Shown here: positions 42,841 to 56,012 of the stretch, piece by piece
Layout: each line of letters begins with the position of its first letter
Position numbering within the stretch: position 1 is the stretch's first letter
Assembly: GCA_001566295.1 (NCBI GenBank)
Contig: KQ964250.1
Coordinates: forward strand, 1,054,001-1,118,000
Length of the DNA stretch: 64,000 bases
Direction of reading: 5' to 3'
From: Microdochium bolleyi
Lineage: Eukaryota; Ascomycota; Sordariomycetes; Xylariales; Microdochiaceae
Position numbers and translations under genes: made by a program
Notes under the pieces: generated by a model
Seen by the model: the letters and a program-made list of their open reading frames with translations, nothing else
Database searches by the model: none
What the model was told of the DNA's origin: nothing

Positions 42841-44156
42841 TTATGTGCTCTTCTTCTTGCGAGCGGACTTCTTGGGCTCCTCAACCGGGGTTTCGGCAAC
42901 CTTGGACTGCCTCTTGCGCTTCTTCTCAGGGTTGGCAGGCGTCGAGACCTTAGCAGCGCTTGCTTCGCCCTCCTCAGCAGCGGTGTCGGCGGCGGTGCTC
43001 TTCCTCTTGCGGCCTCCGGCCTTGGGCTTGGGGGTCTTGGTCTCCTCGGGCGAGACAGGAGTGGGTACAACAGGAGCAGGAACAGCGGCAGCAGCAAGGC
43101 CGAGCTGCTCGTTGACAGCATCCTGCTCGTTGCCAGGGACAGCAGCATCCTCGCTGGACAGAGTAGGCTGAGCGATGTCGTTCTGGTCAGCGTAGAGGTG
43201 GGCATCCTGATCCGTCATTTCCCGCGCCGCAGGATTGCCGTGCTTGTAGGAGTGGACGCGAGCATTGTATAGGCGAAGGTTGAACTGGTAGGCGTTGTTC
43301 CAAGCCTGTTGAACGTGTCAGTGGCAACTCAGCAGTACAGGCAAGATATCGCATGCACTTACGACTTTGTCAGCAGGAGACATGGCAGCCCAGCGACGCT
43401 GGCCTTCCTCCTGAACGGCACCCTTGGGGGCATCCTGACCGAGGTCCGTGGCAATGATGGGACGGGCGGTCTGCATGTACAGGAAGTAGGGTGTCAAGGG
43501 GCGCTTGGGAGCGTTGGGGTCGTGAGTGCGCTTCTTGCGCTTCTTCTCTTCCTCCAGAGGAGCGCCGCCGAGCTCGTTGAGCTGGCCGCTGAGGCCATCC
43601 AGACCGGCGACCATGGCAGTCATGGCATTGCCGCTGGCAGTGTCGAACGGCGTCGACTCACCAAGCAGCAGATTGGTCTGGCGCAGGAAATCATCTGAGA
43701 AGCTCTTCATGAGCCCCAGGATGGTGTTGAAGCGCAAGTGAACCTGGAGATCATGTTAGCCTTGTGTGAATGGACAACACGCATCACGGTATTTGCATGC
43801 AGCAGCTATGGCAAGCACAATTTGGTGCGCTTGAGCATGGTCTCACGGAGTAGCGCTAGGTGTTGGGTGGAATGGTTGGGACTTACGCTGTCACGGACGC
43901 GAGTGAACTGCTCGACGTCAACAGTGCGGGGAGCCACGGGCATGGGGGGAGGGGCGCCGCCAAACTGAGGCGTGGCGGGCGGGAACTGGACGCCGTATGG
44001 CTGGAGGGGCTGCTGAGGCATGGGCGGAGGAGCAGTGTACGGGCTGGGGGCCATCGCGGGCATGACGGGCGGCGGCGGCGGTGGTGCAGCCTGCTGGGCA
44101 GCAGCGGCGGCAGCGGCGGCCTTTGCGGCGACGTCGGCCTTCTTGGGGCGAGGCAT
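42841..44156 (-). CDS. HMG-box DNA-binding protein
   Basis: Three exons on the minus strand, 44156-43887, 43743-43363 and 43305-42841, encode 371 aa. Exon 1 is basic (MPRPKKAD), then alanine- and proline-rich low complexity (PPPPPPVMPAMAPSP). Exon 2 holds a predicted helical region (RFNTILGLMKSFSDDFLRQT) and most of one HMG box, starting at HDPNAPKRPLTPYFLYMQTA; the box is completed across the second intron by AWNNAYQFNLRLYNARVHSY, so it spans about residues 163-237. The C-terminal 130 residues are disordered with lysine-rich blocks (KPKAGGRKRK, KKSARKKKST) resembling AT-hook or histone-H1-like tails. It is probably an architectural chromatin protein; a Nhp10-type INO80 role is possible but not shown. 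Confidence 0.88.
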
Positions 44157-46710
44157 GGTGCAGGCTTTGATGGGTGGTGGTGGTGGTGGTGGATTGGGGC
44201 TTGAGAGGCGGCTGGAACGTGAGAGAAACGGGAACCTGGAAAAGAGAGAGCGCTGGCGCACGGGGGATGGGGGGAGGGGAGCGGGGGGGTTTAAATGTGA
44301 CTCGACCTTCGGGGAGTGATTGGGGATGCTCAGGCACGCCTGGCTGGCCCAGACGGGGACCAGGGAAAAAAATCAACAGCGCGCATGCACGCGGGAGGAG
44401 CCTGCTCTGGGCGGCAGGAGGGGGCCTGCTCAAGTGCGTGCCCTCCACCTGCACCCACCGCCTGCACCCACACCACAGCCGCTGGCCACGCAAGGCGCAC
44501 TGCTCGGCAGGCCTGGGGCATGGCAGTGCTCTCGTTTGAGAGCCTCCAGCTGGAGTGCACCGTCCACGTGTCATGGGCGGCCGAGCTCTGAGGCCAGCCC
44601 CGGCGGCTGCCGCCACGGCTCCTGGCTCAGAGCTCTGCCGAGTCGACCCTCCAGGCTCACACACCAGTGACACCAGGACTCAAGCTCCCGCTGACCGGCA
44701 GAGGGCAGCTGTGCTGGACAGGCCCAACAGCTCCGGGTTCTGAGCTGCTTGCCCACGAGGCACCACTTCAGCATGCCTGATAGCTCGAGCACCACGTCGG
44801 TGCTTCACAGGCCGCTGAGCCTCCCTCAAGGTGCAACACCTGAGCATAGTACCTCACCCAGGCACCACTGCCATTCCCAACCCCCGCCCGTGAGGGCTGC
44901 GATGCGCTCCTTCCTGCACCGCACTCGCGTCTGTACTAACAGGGAGCAGCAGCTCAGCATCGTACCTGCCACATCTGTCGCCCGCAACGTCTACTTGAAT
45001 GTTCGACATTTCCAACCGTTTAACGCCTCGTGCATTCCTGCGGGCTCCTTTTTATCGTTTGCATCTCATCCTCTCTTCTGCACTGTCACGTTTGCACCCG
45101 TTCTGGAACGCGTTGCGCTGTGTTGCGAGCTGGCATGCTGCGTCAGTGTCTTGTGGATGATGTCCTCGCATCACGGCCTCCTGGTCTTCACTACCTCGCA
45201 GCGCCCGCCAGCGTGGGCCCACGCGACTGTCGTCGGGACGGTGGTTGAGCCTCCTAGGTGCTCCGGGGGGTGCTGCTGAGCCCACCCACACCGACTTTTC
45301 GCGCTCAGTGGCTAGCCAGAACAACAACAAGACCTGAGCCCTTCGGAGGGCCATTCTGACTGGCCCCCAGGACTGCTGCCCCAAAACGTCCTGGTGATGG
45401 ATGACCTTGCGCGTGGCTCCTACTCCTGCTTTATTTTCACCAAGCACGCCCATTCTACTGACGATGCGGCAAGGCACGCTTTAATTGATGTGGAACAGAG
45501 TCGCCAAACTAATTTCCGGACTCTGTTTGTATCCTTTTTACGGCACATCGCTCGCAGCGATAAGTATGGGATAGTATTGATCTACCCACAGCTCTCAGTG
45601 TGGCACCACATGCCTCGACTGTGGTCGGTGACGAGATACTACCGTTCACATAGACGTGGGGCCAGCAGCCTCTCGCGACCAAACTCTGCGGCCAGTTTCA
45701 GCGCCCCGGGCGGCCCTGACCACGCCCGGCGCTTGCTGATGTGTGTCAGGTCAACACGACCATCTTGGCTTCAGTATCTGGCACAAACGATCTCGCCCGC
45801 AACTTGGAGATCTGCTGCTCTCACAGACAGTCTTGCATGGGCCCAGCACACGACTGGCAAATAAACGTTCCATGGCTGGCGATCCGCCATCTTCGAGCGA
45901 CAGTCTCCCTAATAGTTGCTCCCGGCTGAACCGGTACCACGGGCGGTCCGCGAACCTGTCTCAACCATCATGATAGGGAGAGCCAAGGTCTGGGTTCAAT
46001 AGCTCAGTATCCACGTGCTGTTTAGCAATGTCGTCCCGGCTGCAACGCACGTGGCGCAAGCACCTGCAGTTGATTCAGCGCTTCCCAGGACAAGCCAACA
46101 TCTGACTTGCCATGGCCTGTACGGAGTAGCACGGACAGATGAACGAACCGTTGCACATCTCAGGATAGACATTCAGTGATACTTTTTGCAATAGCCAGCT
46201 CTGAGACCATTGCCCAGGACGAAGAAGGGCCTGTTGCTCACGTTTCGACCTCGCTGATACAAGGATCTGGGGTCTACTGCCGCGATCCATTGTCTCCAAA
46301 CGACAGCTGAGAGCACCTCGAGCAGTCACGGCCGTTCGTTGCTGTCATGTTAGCTCTCCACGGCAAGCTTCCCCAGTAGCCACGTTGAGGCATCCGCCAC
46401 CGAAGGAGCGGCCCGCCAGACCTTAGCCTCGTGCTATGCAGCTCCGGCACAGAACCATGACGACTCTATTACAGAAGACATATGTTCGGCGCTGACGAAC
46501 CTCCACTGCGCGCAGAACTTGCGCGATGTGGACGACGTGTATGCTGTCTTGCAACGATCCAGCCCGGGCATGGGCAGCTGCAGCGGCACATTGAGCGGCC
46601 TTCACTCCTCTGAGCAACATGTCAGTGGACAGGTGAAGGTTTTCGCGCGGGCGGACGAACGCGCGGCGCTGCGGGGGGACCCTGTGGGCAATGTTTACAA
46701 TCAGACGCGC

Positions 46711-46781
<71 letters not shown>

Positions 46782-48412
46782 ACAATCAGCGCCGCGCGGG
46801 GTAGCTGCCAAGAGCTGCCCAAGCACCGCGGCGGCTATCTGCGGACGATCCACAAGTCACTGACACAGCAGGCGACCTTCTGGAATTGATGTCACCAAGA
46901 CCGCTGCGCAGCCTGATGACTTCAGGGCTCAACGGCTGGCGGGAGCCATCGGCCGAGACGGCATTCAGAACGATCAACATACGCACTGCGCCCTGTCTCA
47001 CTGGGCATCAACTAGACTGTCCTTCTCGCCGGCAGTAGAACCAGTCGCTGAGCTCGCACTTCGCTAAACCATCCAGGTCTTCGGCGAACCGCCGTCCACG
47101 TGCAATGCCCTTGTTCGAGGCCCGAGACTGGACAGCGCTCATCTGTTGTCGAGACTGCCAGTCGGCCCCTTTGACAGCCTTGCCATGCTACTTACTGTAC
47201 GGTTCGCTGATAGAGCGCCGGGATCTCAGTTGGTGGGGGTCGACTCGCGTCCACATGTGTCCGGCCAAGGGACCATGGAACCGCAAGGATCGACTCCCAG
47301 GATGTATGCCCTAAGCCTGCCGGTCCCCGGATCACTGGAGAACTGGGGGAGAAGGGGGGGCGCGGAGGCACACGGACCAGACCATCCAACGATCAGAGAG
47401 TCCAAGAGATACCATCGTGCTTGGTTGTGCTACAAGTGCTACAAATCCAGGGCTCATGTGTTCCCCATGACACTCGTCGATCCCAACAGAGCCTATGCCG
47501 CGCGACCACTTCTTTTCCGAGTCTGACAGCGACTCCTGCTGTCCAATGCAGCAACTTTGATATTTGGGTTTCCCCATCTGTGTCCTCTTCACGGGCGGGG
47601 ATCTGCTATCAGGATGAGTCGTGGAAAGCCTGCACACTGCCCGGTCATATTTGAATGAAACCAACCTACTGCCTCCTCCTCTTGCTTGGAATTGCATCAA
47701 GGAGACAGGGGAGGCTCAGATGGGGAAACAAATGAGATGCATCCGAATCACTCTGCACGCTCGCCATGCTATAGAGCTCATGAGCTGTTTCTGTCACGGA
47801 ATGTGAGGGAAGTGCTTCCTTCGTATGGGGTTGACATTTTTTAGGCAGAAGAACTACATCTCCAATTGTCACCATTGATTCCCCAGAATGTCATCGACGT
47901 GTCGGTTTCGGTTGAATATTTACTCACGATTCAACTGGCGACATATGAATCACCACCTTACTTGAAATATTAAAGATGAAAATAAAACAAAAATTGGTAG
48001 AAGGAACGTCTGGGATCTCTCCTGCGTCTCATAGCTTAGGTCATGTTCTGTTACTCCTAGCATCCTGTATGTCATTTCCACAACAATACTCCGGAACCCT
48101 CCGTCGTGCTGAACCACGTCAAGGCACTCAAATTGAACGCAAACCACACAATACAGCTCGACATGGGAGATTTCATCGTAGACATCAGTTGCATTTCTTT
48201 CCGAACTTTCTTTCTGTCACCCATTGTCTCTCGCAATGGACAAGTCGTACGTACCCTCTTCCGAATCTCGATAATCAAACTGTGCGGATTTTGCCCCCAA
48301 TATCTCATCTCTTCGCCTCAACTCCGCGCTCAATCACCAACCCACTTCACCCACTGGCCCGCCTGGCGCAAAATGTCCTTTCGCGATGCTCCACGCAAGT
48401 GACTGCGCCAGC
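44157..48412. other. Gene-poor block (4.3 kb) left of het-c
   Basis: No recognisable gene on either strand. Frames are short, overlapping and of non-coding composition. It contains the interrupted poly-C tract at 46712-46779 and the 3' flank of het-c. No transposon ORF, terminal repeat or tRNA was seen. Confidence 0.5.
46712..46779. repeat. Poly-C tract, C31-A-C36
   Basis: 68 nt of C interrupted once, by A at 46743. Such length is unusual in fungal DNA and hard to sequence, so both the length and the surrounding join should be treated with caution. Confidence 0.9.
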
Positions 48413-51400
48413 TTAGTAGCGGCTGCGGCCGTACTCATTGTTATCATCATCGTCGTCCCGGCGCCGGCCGTGCTCCTGGCGGCGTCCGCCACTGCCGTAC
48501 GAGTTGTTGTTATCGTCGTCATCGCCGCGGCCGTACTCGTTGCGGCTGCCGCTGCCACCGTGGGGAGGCTCGTTGTTACCGCCTCCATACTCGTCGCGGC
48601 GTCCGCTGCCGCCGTAGGACGACTCGTTGTTACCGCCGCCGTAGCCTGAGCGGTAGGAGTCGGCCTCGCCGCTGCCGCCGCCGTGGTGGCGCCTGCCGGA
48701 CGAGCGGTTGTCGTCGTCATCGTCATTGCGGCGACCGCCGTGACCGCCACCGCCGTAGCTGTGCTCCTCGCGGCCACCGCCATACGAGTCGTTGTCGTCG
48801 TTGCGACGACCTCCGCCGTACGAGTTGTTGTTATCGTCGTCATCGTTGCGGCGACCACCACCGCGACCACCACCGTGACCACCACCGTGACCACCACCTC
48901 CGTAGCCCGAGCTCGAGCCGTACTGCTGCTGGCTGGAGGAGCTCTCCTCGTAGCGCGTCTCGGAGCGCGACTCATAACCACCACTGCTGCCGCCGTAGCC
49001 ACCGCTGCCGGAGGTGCGGACCTCGGTGTGCTGCTGGCTGCTGTATCCGCCGCGGCCGTCGCCATGCTGCTCATACTGGCTGTACTGGCTCGACTCGCCG
49101 CCTCCCGCGTGGTGCGTCTGTGAGTACTGCGCCTGCGCGTACGTGTTGCCCGAGTGGCCGTACTCCTGGCGGACCTCAGTCACGGAGCCGTCGTTGTGCT
49201 CCTGTCGGCCCGTGTGCGTCTCCTTCTCGTCGCCGCCAAAGGCACCGCCCAGCAGAGAGCCCGCAAGCTTGCCGAGGAAGCCGCCACTCTCGCTCTCACC
49301 GCCACCGCCGCCACCACCGCTGAAGACCGAGTCCATGCCGCCAGAGTTGTTCTTATACTCAGGAAGATTGACCTGGCCTCCAGAGGCCTGGTTTACGAGG
49401 TTCGACAGCCCGCCGCTGACGCCCTCGACGATGGCGCCCGCCGCGACCGCCGCAACGCGATCCTCGAAGGTGCCGCCCTTGGCGAAGTTCTTGTGCATCT
49501 GAAGGGGCTGGCAGCACCCGTGACCCGTGTCGTGCTGGCCCTCGCGGTGGTTCTCGCCGCGCTCGACGCCCTCGCGTGACAACTTGCGGCGGTACTCGTC
49601 GCGAGCGCCGTCCGACATGCCCTCCCACCACCCACGGACCGAGTCGAACATGATGCGGCGACCGTCCTCGACACCGTCGCGGCCCTCCTGGCGCTGCGCC
49701 GGGTGGTGCAGCACGCCATTGACGATGCGGTCGAGAAGGCGATTCACATCGGCATTCTCATCGTCCCAGGCCTCCATGATCTGCGGGACGACCCACTCGA
49801 CGATCTTGGCGGCTGTCTTGCCAGCAGGCTCGTTCAGGATCTGTGCGGCGTCAGTGTTAGTGTGTGCTTGATAGTGTATGAATACAGTGAGCGGCTTACG
49901 TTGGTGAAGTGATCCTTGGACAGCATGGAGTGCGTGGGATCCGTGCAGCGGTCGTCGTTAAAGACAATGTGCTGCTCGGCCTGGCTGGACTGGATGATCT
50001 CGGACGATCCAGTGCGGAGCTCGTTCTTGATCTGCTGCAGGATCGGCACAACGAGGGGCGCCATGATGGAGAAGACCCAGAGGGACATCTGCTCCTCGAG
50101 CTGCTCGATGATCTGGGGTAGGATGGGGATCTTGTTGAAAGCTTCGCTGATGCTCATGAAGAGCTCGTCGTGGAACTCGATGGCCGGCATGATCTGGCCA
50201 AACACCTCCTGCACCTGCCGGGTGAATTCCTCGGGCTCACGGGGCGAGATGCGCGCCTGGTTCATCTGCGCGCTGTGCGCGTTGTCCTCGATCTGGTGCA
50301 TCTTCTGCTTCTTCTCGTCGTTGCCGCCACCCAGCAGGCCGTCGGGGATCTTATCCAGCAGGCCCTCGATCATGGACGTGTCGTTGCGCGAGTTCTTGTT
50401 GAGAGTGCCTTCGAGGTCCTCAATCTCGCTTTGGGTCATCTTGTCGGACACTGCGTGATGATTAGTCTCCAAGAGAGTTTTAGTGGTCGGTCGCGGTGGT
50501 CAACTTACTCTCGCCCGTTACAGAGTGCAGGAAATCGACGCCACCGAAAGTGCCCGTGACACAGGGGTAAACCTCATCATTGGCACCTTGAAGGCGCATG
50601 CGAGTGTCGCGGCCGACGTGAGGGAAGATGTCCCGCTCGCCGAGCTCGATAAGAGCCAGCTCGGTGTAGTTGCTGTGAGCCAAGAAGTCTGTAGTGTCAG
50701 AAGTGTCAGTGCGAGTCGACTACGGCATCTTCGGAGATCTTGTAGTTTACCTTCGAGACAGTGCAGACCAGTGCCAAGGAGGCGGAGGGCCTCGTGCAAG
50801 TCGGCCTTGTTACGGCTGTTCTTGTACTGGTGGGCCAGCTCGATGCTCCGGCTGAAGAGGTTGCGGACGTGCTTGGAAGAAGTCATGATGCCGACTCTGT
50901 CGTTCGCAATGTAGTTCTTCATGCCTGTCTCCTCGTCCACGGCAAGCTCGACGCGTTCGTCGACGCGGCCTCGGAGTCGGTGGTCATACTGGGTAGCGTC
51001 CTCGTTGTCGGCGTAGTTCTTGGGGTTGTCGATGTGGTCTTCGGGACGGTAGCAGCCCAGGCGGTCGGCTGTAACCTCAAACTCACGGGAGCCATAGCCG
51101 AAGGTCAGGAAGCCAAGGACGCACAGCAGCAGGCGGATGGCCTCAGCTGAGACGGATTTGACCGTGCCGACGTCAATGGCTTGCGAATAGTCTCTGTGAA
51201 CCGTTCATTCTCCAGTCAGCCCTCAAGTCATCATGACGAAGTGCTGTGCTACAGAACGTGGGCTCCAAACCTTAGCCAGTTACCGAAGTACACACGGGAA
51301 ACTGCCAGTTTGTCGAATTTCTTGCCTCCGGCAACGCGGGCCATCACAAGAGTGAGCAGAGTGTCTTCGAGATCGCCATGGCGCCCTGTGGTGGTGAGGT

Positions 51401-51592
51401 TATGAGTTAACTGTGAGCCAATGGAACGCAGGGTCTCATTCCGGATGGGAATCAAAGGGGGGGCGTACAGTTCTGGCCTTCGATCTTGGAGATGCTGGCA
51501 ATGTTACCGGCTCCGAAGGCGTGGGCTGGGCGAGCGAAAAGGAGGAAGACAGCCAGTCCCAGGAGGACTGGATACGGTTTGATTGTGAACAT
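48413..51592 (-). CDS. het-c: HET-C heterokaryon-incompatibility-type protein
   Basis: Homologue of Neurospora HET-C, whose alleles control vegetative (non-self) recognition. Six exons on the minus strand: 51592-51469, 51385-51271, 51193-50751, 50688-50509, 50450-49900 and 49840-48413, giving 946 aa, close to the Neurospora length. Residues 1-25 are a signal peptide (LLGLAVFLLFARPAHA). The HET-C domain follows: FGAGNIASISKIEGQNWRHG, VYFGNWLRDYSQAIDVG, HCLEDFLAHSNYTELALIEL, FGGVDFLHSVTGE. The segment after the domain includes EWVVPQIMEAWDDENADVNR. The last about 200 residues are Gly/Asp/Asn/Tyr-rich repeats (RRNDDDDNNNSYGGG, GGSGRRDEYGGGNNE). Introns are 58-83 nt; most donors are GTAAGY-like, with GTACGC and GTTTGG at the first two. 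No HET-domain or other incompatibility partner is present in the window. Confidence 0.95.
48534..48641. repeat. Tandem 2 x 54-bp coding repeat in the het-c tail
   Basis: Two adjacent 54-bp units (48534-48587 and 48588-48641) encode 18-residue repeats of the type GGNNE..GGSG.R.EYG. They sit inside a wider 48413-49080 region of degenerate Gly/Asp/Asn-rich codon repeats. Confidence 0.85.
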
Positions 51593-54500
51593 CGGGGGCG
51601 AGGAGGGGTAGCTGTCTGTGTTCGTGCGAAGCTGCCCCGGTGATGATGTGGTGAGGTAGAAGGAGGAGGTGCTCAATAGACGTTTGTAGATGTTGGGTCT
51701 CAAGCCTCAGAAGCTGTGGGCGTTGCGAAGGATGTGAAGATGGGAGAGAAGACTACGAAGCTTGCTCCAGACAATAAGAGATACCTAGGTAGCTCCGGTC
51801 GTCAGGGGGAGGGGAGGGGAAGTTGACCTGTCAACGCAGGTGGCCTGGCCGCGGGCTGAAACAGGAGGGGTCAAGCTTGGATTGTGCTATTGTTGATCCA
51901 TCCATCGATCGCCTCGGTGGCTGGCAATTACGTCGCGTCGCACAGCTCGGTCCCCTCCTTGGAATCGAGGCCGCCGGGCTTGTTTGGTGGTGGGCTGCTT
52001 GGGGAGCTTGCGATTCGCTCAAGGTGGGGGAGGGGTCCTTCTGCGGCGCTGCATAGCGTCATTGTCCTGCTCGCACAATGATCTGCAGATGGGCCCGTGC
52101 ATTGCTCATGGGGACTGTAAATCACAGGCTGCAAATGCCTTGTCCTCGAGCATTCTAGAGAAGCCGTTCTAATAAAGCTTCCAAGAAAGGGTTCGGGAGG
52201 CCATGGACGCCCGCCCAGAAGTTCACAGGTTCATTATGAAGTGAAGAAGGGCGAATGAGTATCAGCACAACAAGCAGATGTACCCTGTTGTAGTCGATCT
52301 ACAAAACATGGTCTCACGTCCCCGCTGCAAAACAAGCCCCGCCATGCCCCTCCCGGTCGTCCCCAACTGCCGAACCTTGGATGTGCTCGTTTTTCCTTGA
52401 CATCCCTGGAACACGACACTGCCTGCCAAGCTCACGAGGGAAGGAAGGCTACGTCATAATCCAGCTGGGCCTTACTCACGGCGCGTCGTCCGGCCTCAAG
52501 TTGGTTGCTGCTTGAAAGCTTGGAGCTATCACAGAGAGTGTGCCTGTCGAGCTGGAAGTTATGGTTAACCTCCCAGGGTTTTATGCTTAATCTTTGCAGA
52601 CAGCAGTCCACCTTGAGGCACACCGCCGGAAACCATGGGCTTAGACAGTAGTAGTAGAAGAGCTAGAGAGCCCCTGTTTTAGGCCAGTCCAAAAGACCGA
52701 TCTGGCCGAAAGCCACGATCGTCCGCGTCTTTGTTCAGCTTGACTGCAAGTCAACCCTTCACCACTGAAGGGATGCACTTGCCCTCCCCTGTAATGCTTC
52801 TTCGCGCACCTGATACCCGTACAATAACCCCTTCTGTCGCATGGGTGCAGTGACCAAGTCGTCCAACATTACCGTCCGCGTTCGTTCGGGTGTCTTCAGG
52901 TGTCACGCCTGCCCTGCCCGGTCATATTCTCCTTCTGCCTCCGGTTCCTGTCGAACGCAAGGTCTCCAACGAACTTGCATGCTGTGGACGATAGTCTCTG
53001 CTGGCCGATAGGTACATCACCCGTTTCCATGTAAGGTACAACTTCGACTCGAGAGGACAGTCCCCGCGGCCGCGCAAGTGCTGTTTTTGTGTCTAGGGTC
53101 AAGCTTGCGTCAGCCCTGAACAGCAAGCATTACAGCCAACGTTGAAAGCGGGGCACTCTCTGGGCGAGGTATGGAACATGTAATGAAATGGTTTGAGGCA
53201 GAAAGCTACACAACGACTGCTTCCTGAAAATGGGGGAAAAAGACAGAAAGAAATGCCAATATAAGATCAAGTCATTCCCGGATATTAGCACTAGACTCCC
53301 GTGTACGCGGCCCGTCGCGTACCATCAGTCTAGAAAGGTCGAAGATATATCTTGGTATCACAGACAGATAATGAATGTGGCCTGATTTCTTGATTACAGA
53401 CAAGTTTGCGAGAGATAATCCAGCCACAGGGAGGTCTTTACTTGTGGTGTATGTGACCTCTACATTTTGCTTCTCGTGCACGGAGACAATGTATCATCGG
53501 CGGTAACACAAACTCGAGACAAATTCTCAGCCACTTGGGCCTTCCCGCACACCTGACTCTCCGGGGGGGTCCGCCGTGGATCATTCGCCTTGTGGCGCCA
53601 CCTTCTTTGTGAAGGGGAAGTTGCTCACGAGCATTCCTATCCTGGCCCTGAGCACCCTCATCTGTCTCATGGTGCTGCCAATTTGCAGCGATGTTACCCA
53701 AAATAGCTTCAACCTCGCTCACGTATGGCTCAGCATCGTTGCTCGACCCTCAAGGTGAGCCTTTCATGTATTGTGCTTCGCAATGCCTACTTGGCGGAGA
53801 TGTTTGGACTCTGTTGTGACTACAGGATACATCCCGATCATATGCACACGGAGATCAAAAGCTCTGCCGGTAGGTGCAAAAAGCTGTCGAATAACCACAT
53901 GGTCTCCGACGCGGATGGTGCCAGATGTGCTGGCTGAGATACGCGTACGTAATTCAAGTACGCGTGCGTCACCCAGGGACTTGTTAGACCAATGCACGAT
54001 AGTGGACTGTTGGCGGTCTGATTGTGACCCAGGCCACTCGCCCAAACCTCGTGGTGAGCGCCGCCGAAAGTCTCAGATATGAGAATTCTTTTGTCTGTCC
54101 ACAGCACATTCGCTAGACGACCTGATGGTCATTCCAATTGGATAGGTATTCCGCGACTTTGGCTCTTCCCGCGCGGAAGAACTAGAGGCTCGTGCTTACA
54201 TGCTCCACAGTTGAGACATGGTGGAGGAAGATTGGAACGCAGACGAAGCTTGGCCGTAGTGCGTGGCTGGCGGGGCTTGATGGCAGCTGAAGGGCCGAAG
54301 GGCGACAGGCAAGATGTGTTTCCCGAAAGCGATGCCTTGCGCTGTTGCAGCTCCGAGGCTGGTGTTATGGTTGTAGTCCGACAAAAGACAATGCTATCCC
54401 AAACAGTTATTGTGGTCGGTGATTTCAAACATGGACAGCCGACACTTTCCTTCCTGCTTGTTTGTAGATCATGGTGACGTGGCCCGTCAGGGCAACCTCC

Positions 54501-56012
54501 TCGCTAACCAGCCATCCACATGAGTCGCGGCCTTGTCTCTGGCAATCAGCAATCTCTCACAGACAACGCGAGGGGATGGGCGACAATGGGATGACTGCTC
54601 GGCCGGGTCTTTCATTCTCATTTTACTATATATATATAGAAGAGGACATTAGCACGGCCGACACTTACTCAAACGCCAATGCTCGACTGGTGCTGCCCGC
54701 GATCATTCCGAGTCGTACGTTGTTGGTGTCAACTCCTCACAGCTGCCCCAGGCACGACCGACTGACAAGCTTTCCAGGATTGACACAAGCTTTGCGGTGG
54801 GGCAGCTGCAGCTTGGCGCGGAAGCTGATTCGTCAGCTGGGCGCTCCCATGCGCAGTGGGAGATGCAGACGCGAAGGTTTCGTGGCCCAGACAGGTGGAT
54901 CCTCACGACGGGGAAGGAGTAATTACCTCAAGGGACGGAGTGCGCAGTAGACATTGTAGACATGTCTTCGGGTCTAATCATTGGCGCCATTGTCGATTAA
55001 CGTCAAGCTTGGGAGAACGCGGCTGCTTGACCCTCTTCCACGACCATTTGCCTGCCTCTCTCTGTGCATGACCACAACCTGCCCCCTGGTGGATGGACGG
55101 ACGATGGATGCAGGTGGGATTGGAACGCTCCATGCTCGCTGGGATGCCTGTCTGCGCTACTGCACGCCGTGGTTGGGCCGGTCATCCGACAGCGCCCCGA
55201 GCAGCAGGAGCGACGGAGCCCTCGCGGCTGCCCCAACGGGTTAGGCCCGCCCGCCCTGCCAGAGGTGACCCGAGTGTTAAGGACCAAGACCCTGCCCAGA
55301 GACCGAATCTCTTGGCCTTCCAGTCCTCCTCCCCTCCCGTCTTGGTCCGTCCCAGTCCTGTCGAGTTACCGTCTCCTCCAAGCAACAGCCAAGCCCGCAC
55401 CTGCTGCTCTTCCCCAGCCTTGCTGGTCTTGGCATCCGGCATCGTCACTTGCACTCCCCACGATCTACAATCCATCAGACTCCAGGCTGTCGGGTCATCG
55501 CTTCAGTCGCGCCCGTCTTCTGTCTCTCTCTGCCTCTCTGATCCGCACGGCGACGCCTGTCTGTATCGCGTCGCACTCGGCTGCCTGCTGACTCGTCGTT
55601 TGAGCCTCGCACCCGGGCCCACTGGAGGCTGAGCCCACCGCCTGTGGCGACCAACAAGCCCGCGCCCACATCTCGTCCTCTTGATTGCCAGGCACCACAC
55701 GCACACTCTTGCCATTTGCGCATCTCAACACCGCTGTCGCCACCGCCATCACCAAAGTCGTTGCCGACCTCATTCGCCCGAAACCACCGCGACGGTGCAC
55801 AGAGAGCTGCCCTCTGCGCTGCCAAGCTCGCCTGTGTCACGCTGCTGTCCCAGCTCGCTGGTCGCGACCGGCTGCACGGGAACATGACCCGCAAGCATGT
55901 GTACGTCTCGTCCTCGTGCCTTGTCCCGCCTTGGCCTCGCCTTGGCACCGCACCACCATGAATATTCCTTACTGACATGCCGTCATCTACTCAGCACTAA
56001 ACGAGATTCGCA
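51593..56012. other. Gene-poor block (4.4 kb) right of het-c
   Basis: 5' flank of het-c and of the RING-H2 gene. No frame with a recognisable domain was found on either strand. From about 55240 to 56010 the plus strand is strongly pyrimidine-rich (CTCTCTGCCTCTCTG), which fits a long promoter or leader of the RING gene. A short TA repeat lies at 54627-54638. Confidence 0.5.

Noticed and set aside
44157..48412. Possible transposon remnant left of het-c
   Set aside because: No reverse transcriptase, transposase, LTR or terminal inverted repeat was recognised, and base composition shows no strong C-to-T (RIP-like) depletion by eye.
48413..49123. Plus-strand Val/Ala-rich frames and a minus-strand Thr/Ala-rich frame across the het-c tail
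   Set aside because: They are shadow translations of the Gly/Asp/Asn repeat codons.
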